Origin: Helicobacter sp. 12S02232-10 | GTDB taxonomy: Bacteria > Campylobacterota > Campylobacteria > Campylobacterales > Helicobacteraceae | Direction: 5' to 3' | NCBI RefSeq assembly: GCF_002272895.1 | Contig: NZ_MLAQ01000010.1 | Span: 1 to 64,000, forward strand | Length of the DNA stretch: 64,000 nt | Shown here: in pieces, positions 26,115 to 36,377 of the stretch | Position numbering within the stretch: the stretch's first letter is position 1 | Layout of the letters: every line of letters begins with the position of its first letter | The notes under the pieces: generated by a model | What the model saw: only the letters and a program-made list of their open reading frames with translations | Told to the model about the DNA's origin: nothing | Database searches by the model: none | Position numbers and translations under genes: made by a program

Positions 26115-28093
26115 TGCTCAAAAAAATTATTATATTTATTCTAGGAATTTTTGTTTTATCCATTGCTGTCTATATAGGAATGTTGTGGATGGACTTAAGA
26201 CAAGATGTTACTAAAATCAAAAACTACCAACCCCAACTTGCAACACAGATTTTTGATCGAAAAGACCGCTTGATAGCCAATATATACGATACAGAGTTTC
26301 GATTTTATGCTCATTTTGATGAAATTCCCCCCAAAATGATTGAAGCACTTTTAGCCGTAGAGGATACGCTTTATTTTGAACACGAAGGTATCAATTATGA
26401 TGCCATCATACGCGCAATGATCAAAAATATTAAAAATGGCAAATATGTCGAAGGAGGAAGCACTCTTACCCAACAGCTCATTAAAAATATGGTTCTTACG
26501 CGCGATAAAACCCTATCTCGAAAAATAAAAGAAGCGTTGCTATCTATCCAGATTGAACAAACTTTGACAAAAGAAGAAATTTTGGAAAGATATTTCAATC
26601 AAACATTTTTTGGTCACGGTTATTATGGAGTAAAAACAGCTTCTATGGGTTATTTCAAAAAGCCTCTCAACCATTTAAGTCTTAAAGAAATTGCTATGAT
26701 TGTAGCCCTTCCAAGAGCTCCAAGTTTTTATGACCCTACAAAAAATCTAGACTTCTCTTTAAGTCGAGCCAACAATATCATTAATAGAATGCATAATTTA
26801 GGATGGATCAGCAAGGAGGAATTTCAAAAAGCTATAGCTGAAATCCCACGTGTCTATAACCAAACCCTTACTCAAAATGCAGCTCCTTATGTAACTGATG
26901 AAGTTTTAAAACAACTTAGCAATATTCAAGATATCAAGACTGGTGGCTATAAAATCAAGTTAAGCATTGATTTGGATTACCAAAGAATTGCCCAAGAAGC
27001 GCTCAAATTTGGCTATGAAAATATTAAAACAAGATTAAATAAAAATAAATCACATCCATCTCCAGAAGAAGAACTCACCGATTATGATTCCTTAAATGGG
27101 GCAATGGTAGCTACAGATACAAAAACTGGGAAAATTCTCGCACTTGTAGGGGGAATCGATCATAATAAAAGTGCTTTCAATCGGGCTACTCAAGCAAGAA
27201 GACAGCTTGGAAGCAGTATCAAACCCTTTATCTATCAAATCGCTTTTGACAGCGGGTATTCAACTGCTACCACCGTTCCTGACGTAGCTAGAAGCTTTAA
27301 TAAAAACTACAATACCAATCAAGCAGATAAAGAAGATGAATATTGGAGACCCAATAATTTTTCCAAAAGCTTTAAAGGTCTTGTAACACTTAAAGAAGCT
27401 TTAAGCCATTCGCTCAACCTAGCTACCATTAATCTCGTCGAAATGGTAGGCTTTGATAAAATCTACGCTCAACTCCAAGACTACGGATTTAAAAATGTTC
27501 CCAAAGATATGTCTATTATCCTTGGAAGTTTTGGTATTTCGCCTTTAGATGCAGCCAAAGAATATTCGATTTTTTCAAATTACGGAACGATAGTGCAACC
27601 CACTTTGATCGAAAGTATCGCCGACAATAAAGGAAATACTAAAATATTTGAACCGATAGAAGTTAAAAAAGTCACTTCCGCAGAACAAGCTTTCTTAACC
27701 GTATCCATTTTAAAAGAAGTCGTCTCAAATGGCACAGGCAGGCGCGCTAAAGTCAAAGGCATAGAGATAGCAGGAAAAACAGGGACAACAAACAATAACG
27801 TTGATGCGTGGTTTTCAGGTTTTACGCCCTCTATTCAAGCCATCATTTGGTTTGGAAGAGATGATAATACCCCTATTGGACCTAGAGAATCTGGCGGTAT
27901 CGTCTCTCCCCCCGTATTTGCATATTTTATGAAGAATGTCCTTAAGATTGATCCAGGATTAAAACGAAAATTTGATATTCCTGAAGGTGTCGCAAAAAAA
28001 ACAATCAATGGAAGCGAATACTACTATACTCAAACTTCTAAACTCCCTGTCAATAAATCTCAAGATAGTATTGATGAAAAATTACTGTTTTAA
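26111..28093 (+). CDS. Class A penicillin-binding protein 1A
   Basis: A 660-residue bifunctional peptidoglycan synthase. One membrane anchor (about 5-25) is followed by the GT51 glycosyltransferase domain (AVEDTLYFEHEGINYDAIIRA, GGSTLTQQLIKN) and the transpeptidase domain with SSIK (in RRQLGSSIKPF), SHSLN and KTGTT. It polymerises and crosslinks lipid II at the outer face of the inner membrane. It is coupled to bioF by four bases. Confidence 0.95.
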   Translation: MMLKKIIIFILGIFVLSIAVYIGMLWMDLRQDVTKIKNYQPQLATQIFDRKDRLIANIYDTEFRFYAHFDEIPPKMIEALLAVEDTLYFEHEGINYDAIIRAMIKNIKNGKYVEGGSTLTQQLIKNMVLTRDKTLSRKIKEALLSIQIEQTLTKEEILERYFNQTFFGHGYYGVKTASMGYFKKPLNHLSLKEIAMIVALPRAPSFYDPTKNLDFSLSRANNIINRMHNLGWISKEEFQKAIAEIPRVYNQTLTQNAAPYVTDEVLKQLSNIQDIKTGGYKIKLSIDLDYQRIAQEALKFGYENIKTRLNKNKSHPSPEEELTDYDSLNGAMVATDTKTGKILALVGGIDHNKSAFNRATQARRQLGSSIKPFIYQIAFDSGYSTATTVPDVARSFNKNYNTNQADKEDEYWRPNNFSKSFKGLVTLKEALSHSLNLATINLVEMVGFDKIYAQLQDYGFKNVPKDMSIILGSFGISPLDAAKEYSIFSNYGTIVQPTLIESIADNKGNTKIFEPIEVKKVTSAEQAFLTVSILKEVVSNGTGRRAKVKGIEIAGKTGTTNNNVDAWFSGFTPSIQAIIWFGRDDNTPIGPRESGGIVSPPVFAYFMKNVLKIDPGLKRKFDIPEGVAKKTINGSEYYYTQTSKLPVNKSQDSIDEKLLF

Positions 28094-28173
28094 GAACAAA
28101 CTTGGAATTAGCTTTAAATAGAAATTTACCTAAAACTAGCTAGAATTTCCACAATTCAATATAGAGGTGAGCA

Positions 28174-28725
28174 ATGAAACTAAAACTAGCCCATATACCC
28201 CACGTAGCCAACAAAATCGCATTAGACATTGCCAACTCCAATCTATTGGAACTCAAAGTCCCGATAGAAAACGTGGCAAATTTGGCTAAAAAAATCTTGG
28301 AAGACGACATCAAGAGGGAATTAGAAATTGATCAAAAAGCTAAAAACCTATTGGAAGAAAATCTAGATGAAATTGAATTTATGCGTGCAGATGAAAGGCA
28401 ATTATTCTGGATGATCAAGCGTCAAATCGCTGAAAAAGAAAATTTTCTTTTGTCTTGGGAAGATAGATATAATGAACTCTCGCATAAAATACTTGATGAA
28501 ATCAGTCTTGAAGGTTTTATTGAATTTAAAGTATCAGAAAATCTCATTAAAAATCTTATCTTTAAATCCATCGATACGTATTCAAAAATGTATGAAGAGA
28601 TTGAAGAAGAAGTTGTTGAAAAAATAAAAAACTACAAAAGAAAACTTTTAGCAGGCACAGATGAATATGAATTGGTTTTTGAAAAGCTTTATGAAGAGGA
28701 ACTCAAAAGAAAAGGGTTTTTATAA
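28174..28725 (+). CDS. DUF507 family protein
   Basis: A 183-residue soluble protein, rich in Lys and Glu and nearly all helical by appearance, matching the epsilonproteobacterial DUF507 family (start MKLKLAHIPHVANKIALDI). It shares one base with carA, as in H. pylori HP1236-HP1237. GAGGTG precedes the ATG. No function is known to me. Confidence 0.8.
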   Translation: MKLKLAHIPHVANKIALDIANSNLLELKVPIENVANLAKKILEDDIKRELEIDQKAKNLLEENLDEIEFMRADERQLFWMIKRQIAEKENFLLSWEDRYNELSHKILDEISLEGFIEFKVSENLIKNLIFKSIDTYSKMYEEIEEEVVEKIKNYKRKLLAGTDEYELVFEKLYEEELKRKGFL

Positions 28726-29843
28726 TGCAAGACGTTTATCTTTATTTTGAAAATGGACTTTTTCTACAGGGAAAAAGTTTTGGAGCAGCAGGCACAAGCG
28801 TGGGTGAAGTCGTTTTCAATACATCAATGAGTGGCTATGAAGAAATCATTACCGATCCGAGTTATGCAGGACAATTTATAATCTTTAGTATGCCCGAAAT
28901 CGGCATTGTAGGAACAAACCCCTTAGATATGGAGTCAAGGGCAGGATTTTGCAAAGGCATTATCGTTCGCCATTACAATGAATTTCACTCAAATTTCAGA
29001 TCCATAAACTCTTTAGACACTTTCTTAAAATCTCAAAATATACTAGGCATAGCAGGTATTGATACAAGATCATTGATCAAAACTATCCGCAACAACGGCG
29101 CAATGATGATGATAGCATCGACAGAAATCTCAAACCAACAAGAATTAAAAAATAAGCTTGAAAAGTCTAAAAATATCCAAGAAATCAACTTAATGCCAGA
29201 AGTCTCTACAAAAACTCCCTACAAACACAAACACGGTGTATTTGATTTCAATACTTTTGAATATGCAACCCCCAAAACCCATAAAAAAATCATCGCAATT
29301 GATTTTGGCGCCAAGAGAAATATTTTAAATGAACTTTGTGCCGTCGGGCTTGAAGCAGAAGTAATGCCCCATAATTTTCAAGCCCTTGAAATCATTCAAA
29401 GATTCAAAAATGGAGAAATTCAAGGAGTTTTCCTGTCCAATGGTCCAGGCGATCCTTTGATGTTAAAAGATGAGGTCGAACAAATCAAACTCCTCATCGA
29501 AGCAAAAATCCCGATATTTGGAATTTGTTTGGGACACCAATTGCTCGCTATAGCACACGGCTATGAAACTTATAAACTAAAATTCGGTCACCACGGCGGC
29601 AACCATCCGGTAAAAAACCTCATTACCCAAAGCGTAGAAATCACTGCTCAAAACCATAACTATTCTGTCCCTGAAGAAATCTCTCAAATTGCTGAAGTCA
29701 CCCACAGAAATCTTTTTGATAATACGATTGAGGGAGTCAAATATAAACATTCTCCGATATTTTCCGTCCAACATCATCCCGAAGCAAGTCCAGGACCCAA
29801 AGAATCCAATCATCTTTTCAAACAATTCGCAAATATGATTTAA
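28725..29843 (+). CDS. carA: Carbamoyl-phosphate synthase small subunit
   Basis: A 372-residue glutaminase subunit feeding ammonia to CarB for arginine and pyrimidine synthesis. The N-terminal domain has FNTSMSGYEEIITDPSYAGQ, and the class I amidotransferase domain has FLSNGPGDP, the nucleophile Cys in FGICLGHQLLA, and the HHPEASPGP His/Glu pair. Length is normal. carB is not in the window. It is convergent and overlapping by four bases with the next small gene. Confidence 0.95.
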   Translation: MQDVYLYFENGLFLQGKSFGAAGTSVGEVVFNTSMSGYEEIITDPSYAGQFIIFSMPEIGIVGTNPLDMESRAGFCKGIIVRHYNEFHSNFRSINSLDTFLKSQNILGIAGIDTRSLIKTIRNNGAMMMIASTEISNQQELKNKLEKSKNIQEINLMPEVSTKTPYKHKHGVFDFNTFEYATPKTHKKIIAIDFGAKRNILNELCAVGLEAEVMPHNFQALEIIQRFKNGEIQGVFLSNGPGDPLMLKDEVEQIKLLIEAKIPIFGICLGHQLLAIAHGYETYKLKFGHHGGNHPVKNLITQSVEITAQNHNYSVPEEISQIAEVTHRNLFDNTIEGVKYKHSPIFSVQHHPEASPGPKESNHLFKQFANMI

Positions 29844-30148
29844 ACCTTAATATCTAAAATATGCGAGCTCTTTAAGGGGGTTTCCTCTTTGGATTCTTCA
29901 GACTTTGGATCTTTTGATTGTTTCTCTTTGGAATTTCCATAAAACCCGCCATTCCCTTGAGCATCAGGTTGAACGGCTTGAGAATCCTCTGTAGGACGAA
30001 CTTCCCCAATAATTTTAAGCTTATCTTCAAATTCTTTATTCGTGATACTAATCAGATCACTTCTACTTATAGAATTAGCTTGCTGGACTGAACTTGCTTG
30101 AGTATTTTGATTGATATAAGTTACGTTACCGATAGGTGAAATCGCCAT
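29840..30148 (-). CDS. Small hypothetical protein
   Basis: A 102-residue polar protein beginning MAISPIGNVTYINQNTQAS and ending SSHILDIKV, with a low-complexity Lys/Glu/Ser stretch around residues 75-90. No signal peptide or membrane segment. It follows the NFACT-protein gene by three bases, in one operon with recN and nadK. The N-terminus recalls small flagella-associated proteins of this class of bacteria, but I cannot name it. Confidence 0.65.
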   Translation of the reverse strand: MAISPIGNVTYINQNTQASSVQQANSISRSDLISITNKEFEDKLKIIGEVRPTEDSQAVQPDAQGNGGFYGNSKEKQSKDPKSEESKEETPLKSSHILDIKV

Positions 30149-30151
30149 TGT

Positions 30152-31489
30152 TCATCCTTGAAATGGTTTTTTATAATGGAAAGTTTGATGTTTTGCATAA
30201 ATGACATTAGCGCCTTCAATAATTTTCACAAACTTTCTTTTAGTATAATCGACACTAAAATTTCCTACTTGAATTGTATGCAATCCTACCAAAATTTCTC
30301 CAGCCTTATAAATTACTTCTTCATAAACCTTATTTTTACCGCAATGAATGATCATATGCGAAGAAGGCACATCTCTGATGTGCATCCAAATATCATCGGC
30401 TTTGGCTTCTTCTAAAAGAGCTTGATTTTCCATCTTATTTCTTCCGATGGAAATTTTTATCCCCTCAATAAAAAATATTTCATATTTTGAAGGTATTTTT
30501 TTATTGGATTTTTTAGGTTCAAGGATGATCAAATCTTGTAACGCAGTTATATTTTTAACATAAACAATCTCTTGATTCAAAAAACGAATCTTATCTTCAA
30601 GGTTTTGTATCTGCAAATGCGTATTTTTGGCTTTCTTAGCAAGCTTTTTTGACTGCAAAAACATCAAATTTGCACTCTCTTGGGGAGTTCTGCATTCCTT
30701 TGGCAAAGAAATATTTACTTCTTTGCCAAAAAAATCCTTGACTCTAATTTCTTGAGAAAAATTTTGAATATCCCCCAAATTAGCTAAAACAATGCCCGCG
30801 TTTTTTTTCAACTCATCAGCGCTTATTTGAAGCTCTTCTTCTTTTGGCAAAGCATCGAGGGTTTCTTGAAGTTTTTGAATTTTTTTTGAAATCTTATTGA
30901 TTAGTATTTGCTTCTTAACTTCAAGATTTTTTTGCAATCTGTTTGAATAGGCGTTTTTAAGCATTTCAAATAATTCTATATCATTCAATTCCCTATCTTC
31001 TTGTTCCAATGCCCCAACAGGCTGTTCCAAAGGCTCCAAAAATTTGTTTATACGCACTTCTCTAGAACTCTTATCTTGATTGATATGGCGTAAAGCCTCC
31101 AAAACAAATCCTTTTTCATCAAGAAGAATAACATTTGTATAGCGTCCTGTAAATTCAAATTGAATAAAAAAAGGTGTATTTTTATAAGCCCCACTTTGAA
31201 GACAAGAAATTTTTAAAATCCGATTGTTGCCATCTATCCAAACATCTGAAATCTTAGAACGTGCTGCCAATTTTTTGAGCATCACATCAAACGGCGCATT
31301 GTATTTTTTTGCACTCATAAGCAAACTTGGGGCTATAAACACATCGCTAGCACCCTTAGTCATATCCAAGTAAAAAACGCTGTCTTTGAATTCGATCTTA
31401 AATAAATTATCATCAACACGCTTTAAATTATAAATAAATTCTTGAGTGCTAAAAAACCTTGCAATATTTTTTAGCAACCATAATTTCAT
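30152..31489 (-). CDS. NFACT-family ribosome quality control protein (RqcH-like)
   Basis: A 445-residue protein with an NFACT-N domain, a central coiled coil (about 180-330) and a C-terminal NFACT-R domain (DDIWMHIRDVPSSHMIIHCG, then KRKFVKIIEGANVIYAKHQ). Relatives bind stalled 50S-peptidyl-tRNA and add alanine tails; older notes call it a fibronectin-binding protein. It is shorter than Bacillus RqcH, as in H. pylori HP1392. It precedes a small protein and follows recN closely, HP1392-1394 order. Confidence 0.83.
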   Translation of the reverse strand: MKLWLLKNIARFFSTQEFIYNLKRVDDNLFKIEFKDSVFYLDMTKGASDVFIAPSLLMSAKKYNAPFDVMLKKLAARSKISDVWIDGNNRILKISCLQSGAYKNTPFFIQFEFTGRYTNVILLDEKGFVLEALRHINQDKSSREVRINKFLEPLEQPVGALEQEDRELNDIELFEMLKNAYSNRLQKNLEVKKQILINKISKKIQKLQETLDALPKEEELQISADELKKNAGIVLANLGDIQNFSQEIRVKDFFGKEVNISLPKECRTPQESANLMFLQSKKLAKKAKNTHLQIQNLEDKIRFLNQEIVYVKNITALQDLIILEPKKSNKKIPSKYEIFFIEGIKISIGRNKMENQALLEEAKADDIWMHIRDVPSSHMIIHCGKNKVYEEVIYKAGEILVGLHTIQVGNFSVDYTKRKFVKIIEGANVIYAKHQTFHYKKPFQG

Positions 31490-31497
31490 TTTAATCC

Positions 31498-33048
31498 TTA
31501 ATGATTTTGTTCAAGTTTCTTTTTGGCAAATTCCAAAGCCTCTTTAGTAATATCTGCTCCGCTAATCATTCGCGCCATTTCAAAAATCCTGCCATCTTTG
31601 TCCAAAAGCTTCACTTGACTTTTTTCTCCATCTTTGGAAACCAAATAATGCCAATCAGCAAGAGCGGGCATATGGGGTTGATGAGAAATGGCAAAAATCT
31701 GGTAGGTTTGCGAAAGACTTTTAAGCACCTTTGCAACCCCCTCACTTTCCTCCCCACTCAAATTTGCATCAATCTCATCTAAAACTAAAATTCCCTTAGA
31801 ATGATTGATTTTAGCATCCAAGCACATTATTGCCAATCTCAAGCGATTATATTCTCCCGAACTTAAAGATTCTACCCCTGTATTTTCAAGCTTCAAATCC
31901 ACTTCTTGTATCCCGCTTTTTTTCATTTCACAGATTCTAAGATCTGTTTGAGGCTTCTTGAGCAAAAGCTGTGCGCAAAGCAAAGCAATTTCTTTTTGAA
32001 ATTCTTGGAGAAAATTCCTGCGATTTTCTGCGATTTTTTCACCTAAAGTATGGCAATTTTCTTCTAAGATTTTAATCTGTTTGCAAAGATTTTCTTTATT
32101 GAAGCTCAAATTTTCATAATCTTGAAGTTTCTGTTTTTGAGTATCCAAGTGCAAAAGCGCCTGTTTAATACTTCCATATCTGCGATTCAGATCAGAAAGC
32201 GCAGTAATGCGGTTGAGCATTTCTTCAACATCTAATTCTTCAAGCTCAACAAAGCGTTCATTTTGCTCTTCTAAAATCGCTTTGACTTCAAAAGCGCTAT
32301 CCTCAAATAATTTATTTTCTTTTCCAATCAAAGCAAGTGCTCCATAAATCTTAGGTAAATTTTCAAAAACTTCCATCGCCTCTTGGATACTTTCTTGAAT
32401 CTTTTCTTTTTTGGAAAGAGATTTTTTAAGCTCAAGCAATCTTTCATACTCGCCATCTTCAGGCTGAAGACTTGAAATTTTTTGTATTTCAAACTCGGCA
32501 AACTCCCGTAAGGCCTGAATATTTTTTTCCTGTTCTTCTAAATCCCTCAAATCCGCTCTCATCTGCACAAGTGTGGCAAACTTATCTGCAAGCCTATCTA
32601 AAAGTTCTTTATGAGAAGGAACTTTAGAAGCGATAAAATCATCAAAGACCCTTAAAATATTTTCAGATCTAAGTTCTTGGGCACCTTTTGAAGAAATATG
32701 CTTGCCAAATTTGGATACAAGCTCACTCAATCTTTTTTTTGAACTAGCATAACGATTGAGAAAATACCTTGTTTTTTCTTTCTTCACGATACTAAGAATC
32801 AAGCCATCATCACCATCAAGCAATCCAAACTCCTCCAAGTTGAGTCCAAATTCCTCCAAAGAAATTTCCAAATTTGCCTCAATCAATTCCGCATTACTTT
32901 CCTTAAGCCCAAAAATTCCCAACAAAGATTCCATAAGCACGGATTTTCCGCTCCCGCTTGCTCCGCTAAAAACATTGAAGCCATTTTGAAATTCCAAATC
33001 TACATTTTCAAACGCCACAGAATTTTTAACAATAAGCCGTTGAATCAT
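31498..33048 (-). CDS. recN: DNA repair ATPase RecN
   Basis: A 516-residue SMC-like protein. Walker A ([15 protein letters not shown]) near the N-terminus, long coiled coils, the ABC signature [13 protein letters not shown] and Walker [14 protein letters not shown] at the C-terminal part. It acts at double-strand breaks and in recombination. I start it at the ATG at 33048, four-base overlapped with the nadK stop, giving MIQRLIVKN; the longer frame is unneeded. It is a little shorter than the E. coli protein. Confidence 0.92.
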   Translation of the reverse strand: MIQRLIVKNSVAFENVDLEFQNGFNVFSGASGSGKSVLMESLLGIFGLKESNAELIEANLEISLEEFGLNLEEFGLLDGDDGLILSIVKKEKTRYFLNRYASSKKRLSELVSKFGKHISSKGAQELRSENILRVFDDFIASKVPSHKELLDRLADKFATLVQMRADLRDLEEQEKNIQALREFAEFEIQKISSLQPEDGEYERLLELKKSLSKKEKIQESIQEAMEVFENLPKIYGALALIGKENKLFEDSAFEVKAILEEQNERFVELEELDVEEMLNRITALSDLNRRYGSIKQALLHLDTQKQKLQDYENLSFNKENLCKQIKILEENCHTLGEKIAENRRNFLQEFQKEIALLCAQLLLKKPQTDLRICEMKKSGIQEVDLKLENTGVESLSSGEYNRLRLAIMCLDAKINHSKGILVLDEIDANLSGEESEGVAKVLKSLSQTYQIFAISHQPHMPALADWHYLVSKDGEKSQVKLLDKDGRIFEMARMISGADITKEALEFAKKKLEQNH

Positions 33049-33896
33049 TCTTCCCCCCACTTAAATTTTGCTTTTAAAACCCGAAAATAGCTTCGGGAAG
33101 ATTTTTGAATTAATTTTGCACTCAAACAAGCAGGGCGAATCAATAAAACATCTTCCTTGTTCATCTCTACAATCTCTTGCCCATCGACCACAAGCATACA
33201 ATCACTTGCAACACTGAATTCCAGACCAAATTCATCGCTCAAAACCATTGGGCGTTGGGTCAAAGAATGTGGCGAAATTGGAGTAAGAAGGATATTTCTA
33301 CAAAAAGGATAGACCACTGAACCTCCCGCGCCGATATTATAGGCCGTCGATCCTGTCGGCGTCCCTACAATCAAAGCATCAGCACGATAGACATTAAAAG
33401 GTTCTCCTTGAATTTTGGCATAAATCTTTAGCATTCCTGAAATCTTTTTTTTCGAAATTAAAATTTCATTTAAAGCATAAAAAACTTTTTCTCCGACTTT
33501 GGTTTGAATACGAGCTTCAAGCATCATATGTTCATTAATGACATAGTTGCCTTTTACAAGCATTTGAGCAAATTCAGGAACATCTTGAGGACTGATTGCA
33601 GTCAAAAACCCTAAATGCCCAGTATTGATTCCAAATGCAGGAATTTCATACCCATAAGCACGCCTAAGAGTCGAAAGAAGCGTTCCATCTCCTCCTACAG
33701 AAAGCAGTGCATCCGCCTCTTGACATACCTCTTTGAAACCTATCCCCTTAAGCCCAATCATCTCGCCGCCAACATCTTCAAGCATAACTGCAACGCCTTG
33801 TTCTTGAAATGCTTTTTGAATTTTCAAAAAAGGTTCTTTAAGATCAGGTGTAAAAGGTCTTAAAATAGCGCCGACTTTTAATATCGATGGATTCAT
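33045..33896 (-). CDS. nadK: NAD kinase
   Basis: A 283-residue kinase making NADP from NAD and ATP. The [13 protein letters not shown] motif (catalytic Asp in GGDG), NTGHLGFLT, and the [17 protein letters not shown] block are all present. Length is standard. It is the first of a run nadK-recN-NFACT-small gene on the minus strand. Confidence 0.95.
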   Translation of the reverse strand: MNPSILKVGAILRPFTPDLKEPFLKIQKAFQEQGVAVMLEDVGGEMIGLKGIGFKEVCQEADALLSVGGDGTLLSTLRRAYGYEIPAFGINTGHLGFLTAISPQDVPEFAQMLVKGNYVINEHMMLEARIQTKVGEKVFYALNEILISKKKISGMLKIYAKIQGEPFNVYRADALIVGTPTGSTAYNIGAGGSVVYPFCRNILLTPISPHSLTQRPMVLSDEFGLEFSVASDCMLVVDGQEIVEMNKEDVLLIRPACLSAKLIQKSSRSYFRVLKAKFKWGEE

Positions 33897-33938
33897 TTTC
33901 TTAACTTTAAAATTAATTTTATAAATATTGTATCAAAA

Positions 33939-34067
33939 CTACAAATAAGAATAAAATTTCATATACCCATAAGCGCCAATAAGACCGCTCAAATAAATTA
34001 TCAAACAAACCAAAAAAAACAAAATCCAAAAAAGTGCTTGATAAATTTTATGGTTTTTAAGAAGCAT
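33939..34067 (-). CDS. Small single-pass membrane protein
   Basis: A 42-residue ORF with a short basic N-terminus (MLLKNHKIYQ), one hydrophobic segment (ALFWILFFLVCLIIYLSGLIG) and a short tail. Its ATG at 34067 lies inside the end of the J-domain gene (11-base overlap), suggesting translational coupling. A longer reading frame to 34163 would overlap that gene by over 100 bases and is less likely. Function unknown. Confidence 0.45.
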   Translation of the reverse strand: MLLKNHKIYQALFWILFFLVCLIIYLSGLIGAYGYMKFYSYL

Positions 34068-34836
34068 TTGCACAAACTTTTTTAATCGCCTGATAAGCTT
34101 CATTGATTTTTCTAAAGCGGTCGTGGTAGGTTCTGATAATGGATTCGTCTTTCCCATAAACATTATCAGGATGATAAGTTTTTACCAATCGCAAATAACG
34201 TTTTTTCACACTCATAAAATCATCATCAAATCGCGATTCAAGTTCAAAATAACATTGCCTAAGCAAACGTTCATCTTGAGTAAGAAATGAAGAACTCCCA
34301 AACGTTTCGCTCTGAAATCCTTTATAGTCAAAATCAATGGCGACATTATGAATAATCTTTGAACTGATGAGATCCATCACATTTTCCCAAAAATGTGTTT
34401 CAAAACCGCTCAAATGGATTTCATCTTCAGTTTCTAAAACAAGGTATTCTCTAAAAAGAGTTTTTAAATATCTCTTAGCAACTCGATTTTGACTATTTAA
34501 TTCTAAAATCACTTTATTTAGACCGATAACCCGCATTGAAATTTTTATTTTTTGAAGGATATTATTTTTTTTGAGAATCTTAATGCGAATCGGAAGATGG
34601 CTTTGAAGCAAAAGCGTTTCAAGATCATTTTTTCCTTCTTGCAAGCTTGCGTGATATGTCCAATTAATCAAATAATCTTTCTTGAATCTTTCCCCGTCAT
34701 CTAAAATCAAAAGTGAGGAAGACAAATGATGTTGTTCGGAAAAATGTTTATTGGCATACTCCAATACCTTCTCAAGCAAACGACTTCCTTGAAATAACTC
34801 AATCTGAACATATCGGTTACAATAACTCACACTCAT
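34057..34836 (-). CDS. J-domain protein (DnaJ-like co-chaperone)
   Basis: A 259-residue protein whose last 70 residues form a J domain, with KKRYLRLVKTYHPDN carrying the HPD motif that stimulates DnaK ATPase, and FRKINEAYQAIKK as the last helix. The first 185 residues are a charged domain I do not recognise. There is no Gly/Phe or zinc region, so it is not DnaJ itself but a specialised partner, with the client domain at the N-terminus. Confidence 0.75.
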   Translation of the reverse strand: MSVSYCNRYVQIELFQGSRLLEKVLEYANKHFSEQHHLSSSLLILDDGERFKKDYLINWTYHASLQEGKNDLETLLLQSHLPIRIKILKKNNILQKIKISMRVIGLNKVILELNSQNRVAKRYLKTLFREYLVLETEDEIHLSGFETHFWENVMDLISSKIIHNVAIDFDYKGFQSETFGSSSFLTQDERLLRQCYFELESRFDDDFMSVKKRYLRLVKTYHPDNVYGKDESIIRTYHDRFRKINEAYQAIKKVCANAS

Positions 34837-34969
34837 ATCAATATCCTCAATTCCTCGTGCTCAAATATTTTAAAAGCAAAATCAATTCCCGATGATATAA
34901 AAATCAAAATTTTAAATAACTTTATACAATTAAAATCGCATAATAACGATAAAACTTTAGGGGAATTTT

Positions 34970-35743
34970 ATGGATTGGGGCATTTTTTCATATGTCATCA
35001 TCGGATTAACAAGCGGAATCGGCGCTGGATTCTTTGGTATGGGTGGGGGAACAATCATTGTTCCTGTAATGCTAACCTTAGGTTATTCTTTTGAGCACGC
35101 TATTGGAATTTCTGTAATGCAAATGATGTTTTCTTCAACATTTGGATCAATCATCAACTATAAAAAAAAGCTTCTCAATATTTCAGATGGCATTTATGCA
35201 GGCATTGGCGGATTGATTGGAGCAAGCTTTAGTGGTCTGATCCTAAGTGTCATTGATACCAAAAAGCTTACGATCTTATTTTTAATCATCACTTTTTATT
35301 CTTTTGTCAAATACGCTTTCAATATCAAGTATTCTACCAATGCTGCCCCGCCTATAAAATCTCAGTTTTATCAGCGTCTAATCCTTATACTCACAGGGAT
35401 AATTACAGGAATTTTTGCCATTTCTTTAGGAATTGGCGGGGGTTTGTTAATGGTGCCGATTTTAGGATATTATTTAGGGTATGAATCAAAAAGGGTCGTT
35501 CCCCTCGGATTGTTTTTTGTGATATTTTCCTCCATTTCAGGCACGATATCATTTCAAAATCATAATGTGATTGATGCACAAGTATTGCATACAGGAATTT
35601 ATATAGGCGTTGCTTCGATACTTGGTGTTTGGCTAGGTATCAAGCTAATTCAAATTTCAAGCCCGAAACTACATCGAATGGCGTTATTAAGCGTTTATGG
35701 GCTTTCTATGCTCGTTACAGCCTACAATCTGATTACGAGCTAA
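34970..35743 (+). CDS. TSUP (TauE/SafE) family permease
   Basis: A 257-residue inner-membrane protein of about eight helices, built of two repeats with the family signatures GIGAGFFGMGGG and AISLGIGGGLLMVP. TSUP members move sulfite, sulfur anions or organosulfonates. It stands 25 bases before a small FAD protein gene, pointing to a shared role in sulfur redox metabolism. Substrate is inference. Confidence 0.85.
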   Translation: MDWGIFSYVIIGLTSGIGAGFFGMGGGTIIVPVMLTLGYSFEHAIGISVMQMMFSSTFGSIINYKKKLLNISDGIYAGIGGLIGASFSGLILSVIDTKKLTILFLIITFYSFVKYAFNIKYSTNAAPPIKSQFYQRLILILTGIITGIFAISLGIGGGLLMVPILGYYLGYESKRVVPLGLFFVIFSSISGTISFQNHNVIDAQVLHTGIYIGVASILGVWLGIKLIQISSPKLHRMALLSVYGLSMLVTAYNLITS

Positions 35744-35768
35744 CCAAAATTTATCGAAAGGATCTAAA

Positions 35769-36365
35769 ATGATCAAAAAAATAATCATTATCGGGGGCAG
35801 CGTAGCAGGATTAAACGTTGCTCTTACACTTGCTTCTGCCACCAACAAAGAACTTAATTTTGATATGAGTGTAATCGATGAGGGAAAAGGCGATATTCTC
35901 AAAGCCGAAGTTTATAATGTTCCCTTTTTTCCAAAAGCTGTCAAAGGCGAAGAAATTATCAATCAAATCAAAAAACAAATCCAAGAATTTGTAAGCGTCA
36001 AATACATCAATGCAAAAGCGACTGAAATATCAGGCTCCAAAGGAAACTTTAAGGTCAAAACAACTCAAGGGGATTTTGATGGGGATTATGTGATTTTAGC
36101 CACAGGTTCAAACAGCTTTGATATTCAAGGATTGGGAGAGATTGCCCAGCCCCATCAACTAATGCCAAAACCTGGAAAAATTATGCTCAAACACAGCGGT
36201 AGAAATTTAGTCAAAGATGGCATATACGTTGCAGGTATCGCCTCTGGGGTAACCTCGATGGTGAGTTGCGCACTTGGAAGTGCCGCAGAGACTGCTTGCG
36301 CAATTCTGAGTGATATTAAAGGAGTCGTAAGCGTCCATCACGATTACAAAGGTTCCAGGGATTAA
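35769..36365 (+). CDS. Minimal FAD-binding oxidoreductase-like protein
   Basis: A 198-residue protein with the dinucleotide motif IIIIGGSVAGLNVAL at the N-terminus, DYVILATGS around residue 107-115, and a C-terminal DGIYVAGIASG FAD contact. This is the FAD domain of thioredoxin-reductase-like enzymes; the NADPH domain and the CxxC pair are missing. It follows a TSUP permease in one transcript, with AAGGA ahead of the ATG. The electron partner is unknown. Confidence 0.75.
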   Translation: MIKKIIIIGGSVAGLNVALTLASATNKELNFDMSVIDEGKGDILKAEVYNVPFFPKAVKGEEIINQIKKQIQEFVSVKYINAKATEISGSKGNFKVKTTQGDFDGDYVILATGSNSFDIQGLGEIAQPHQLMPKPGKIMLKHSGRNLVKDGIYVAGIASGVTSMVSCALGSAAETACAILSDIKGVVSVHHDYKGSRD

Positions 36366-36377
36366 TCCCTGCAATCC

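Noticed and set aside
34068-34163. N-terminal extension of the small membrane protein into the J-domain gene
   Set aside because: It would overlap the J-domain coding sequence by over 100 bases in another frame; the ATG at 34067 is a better start.
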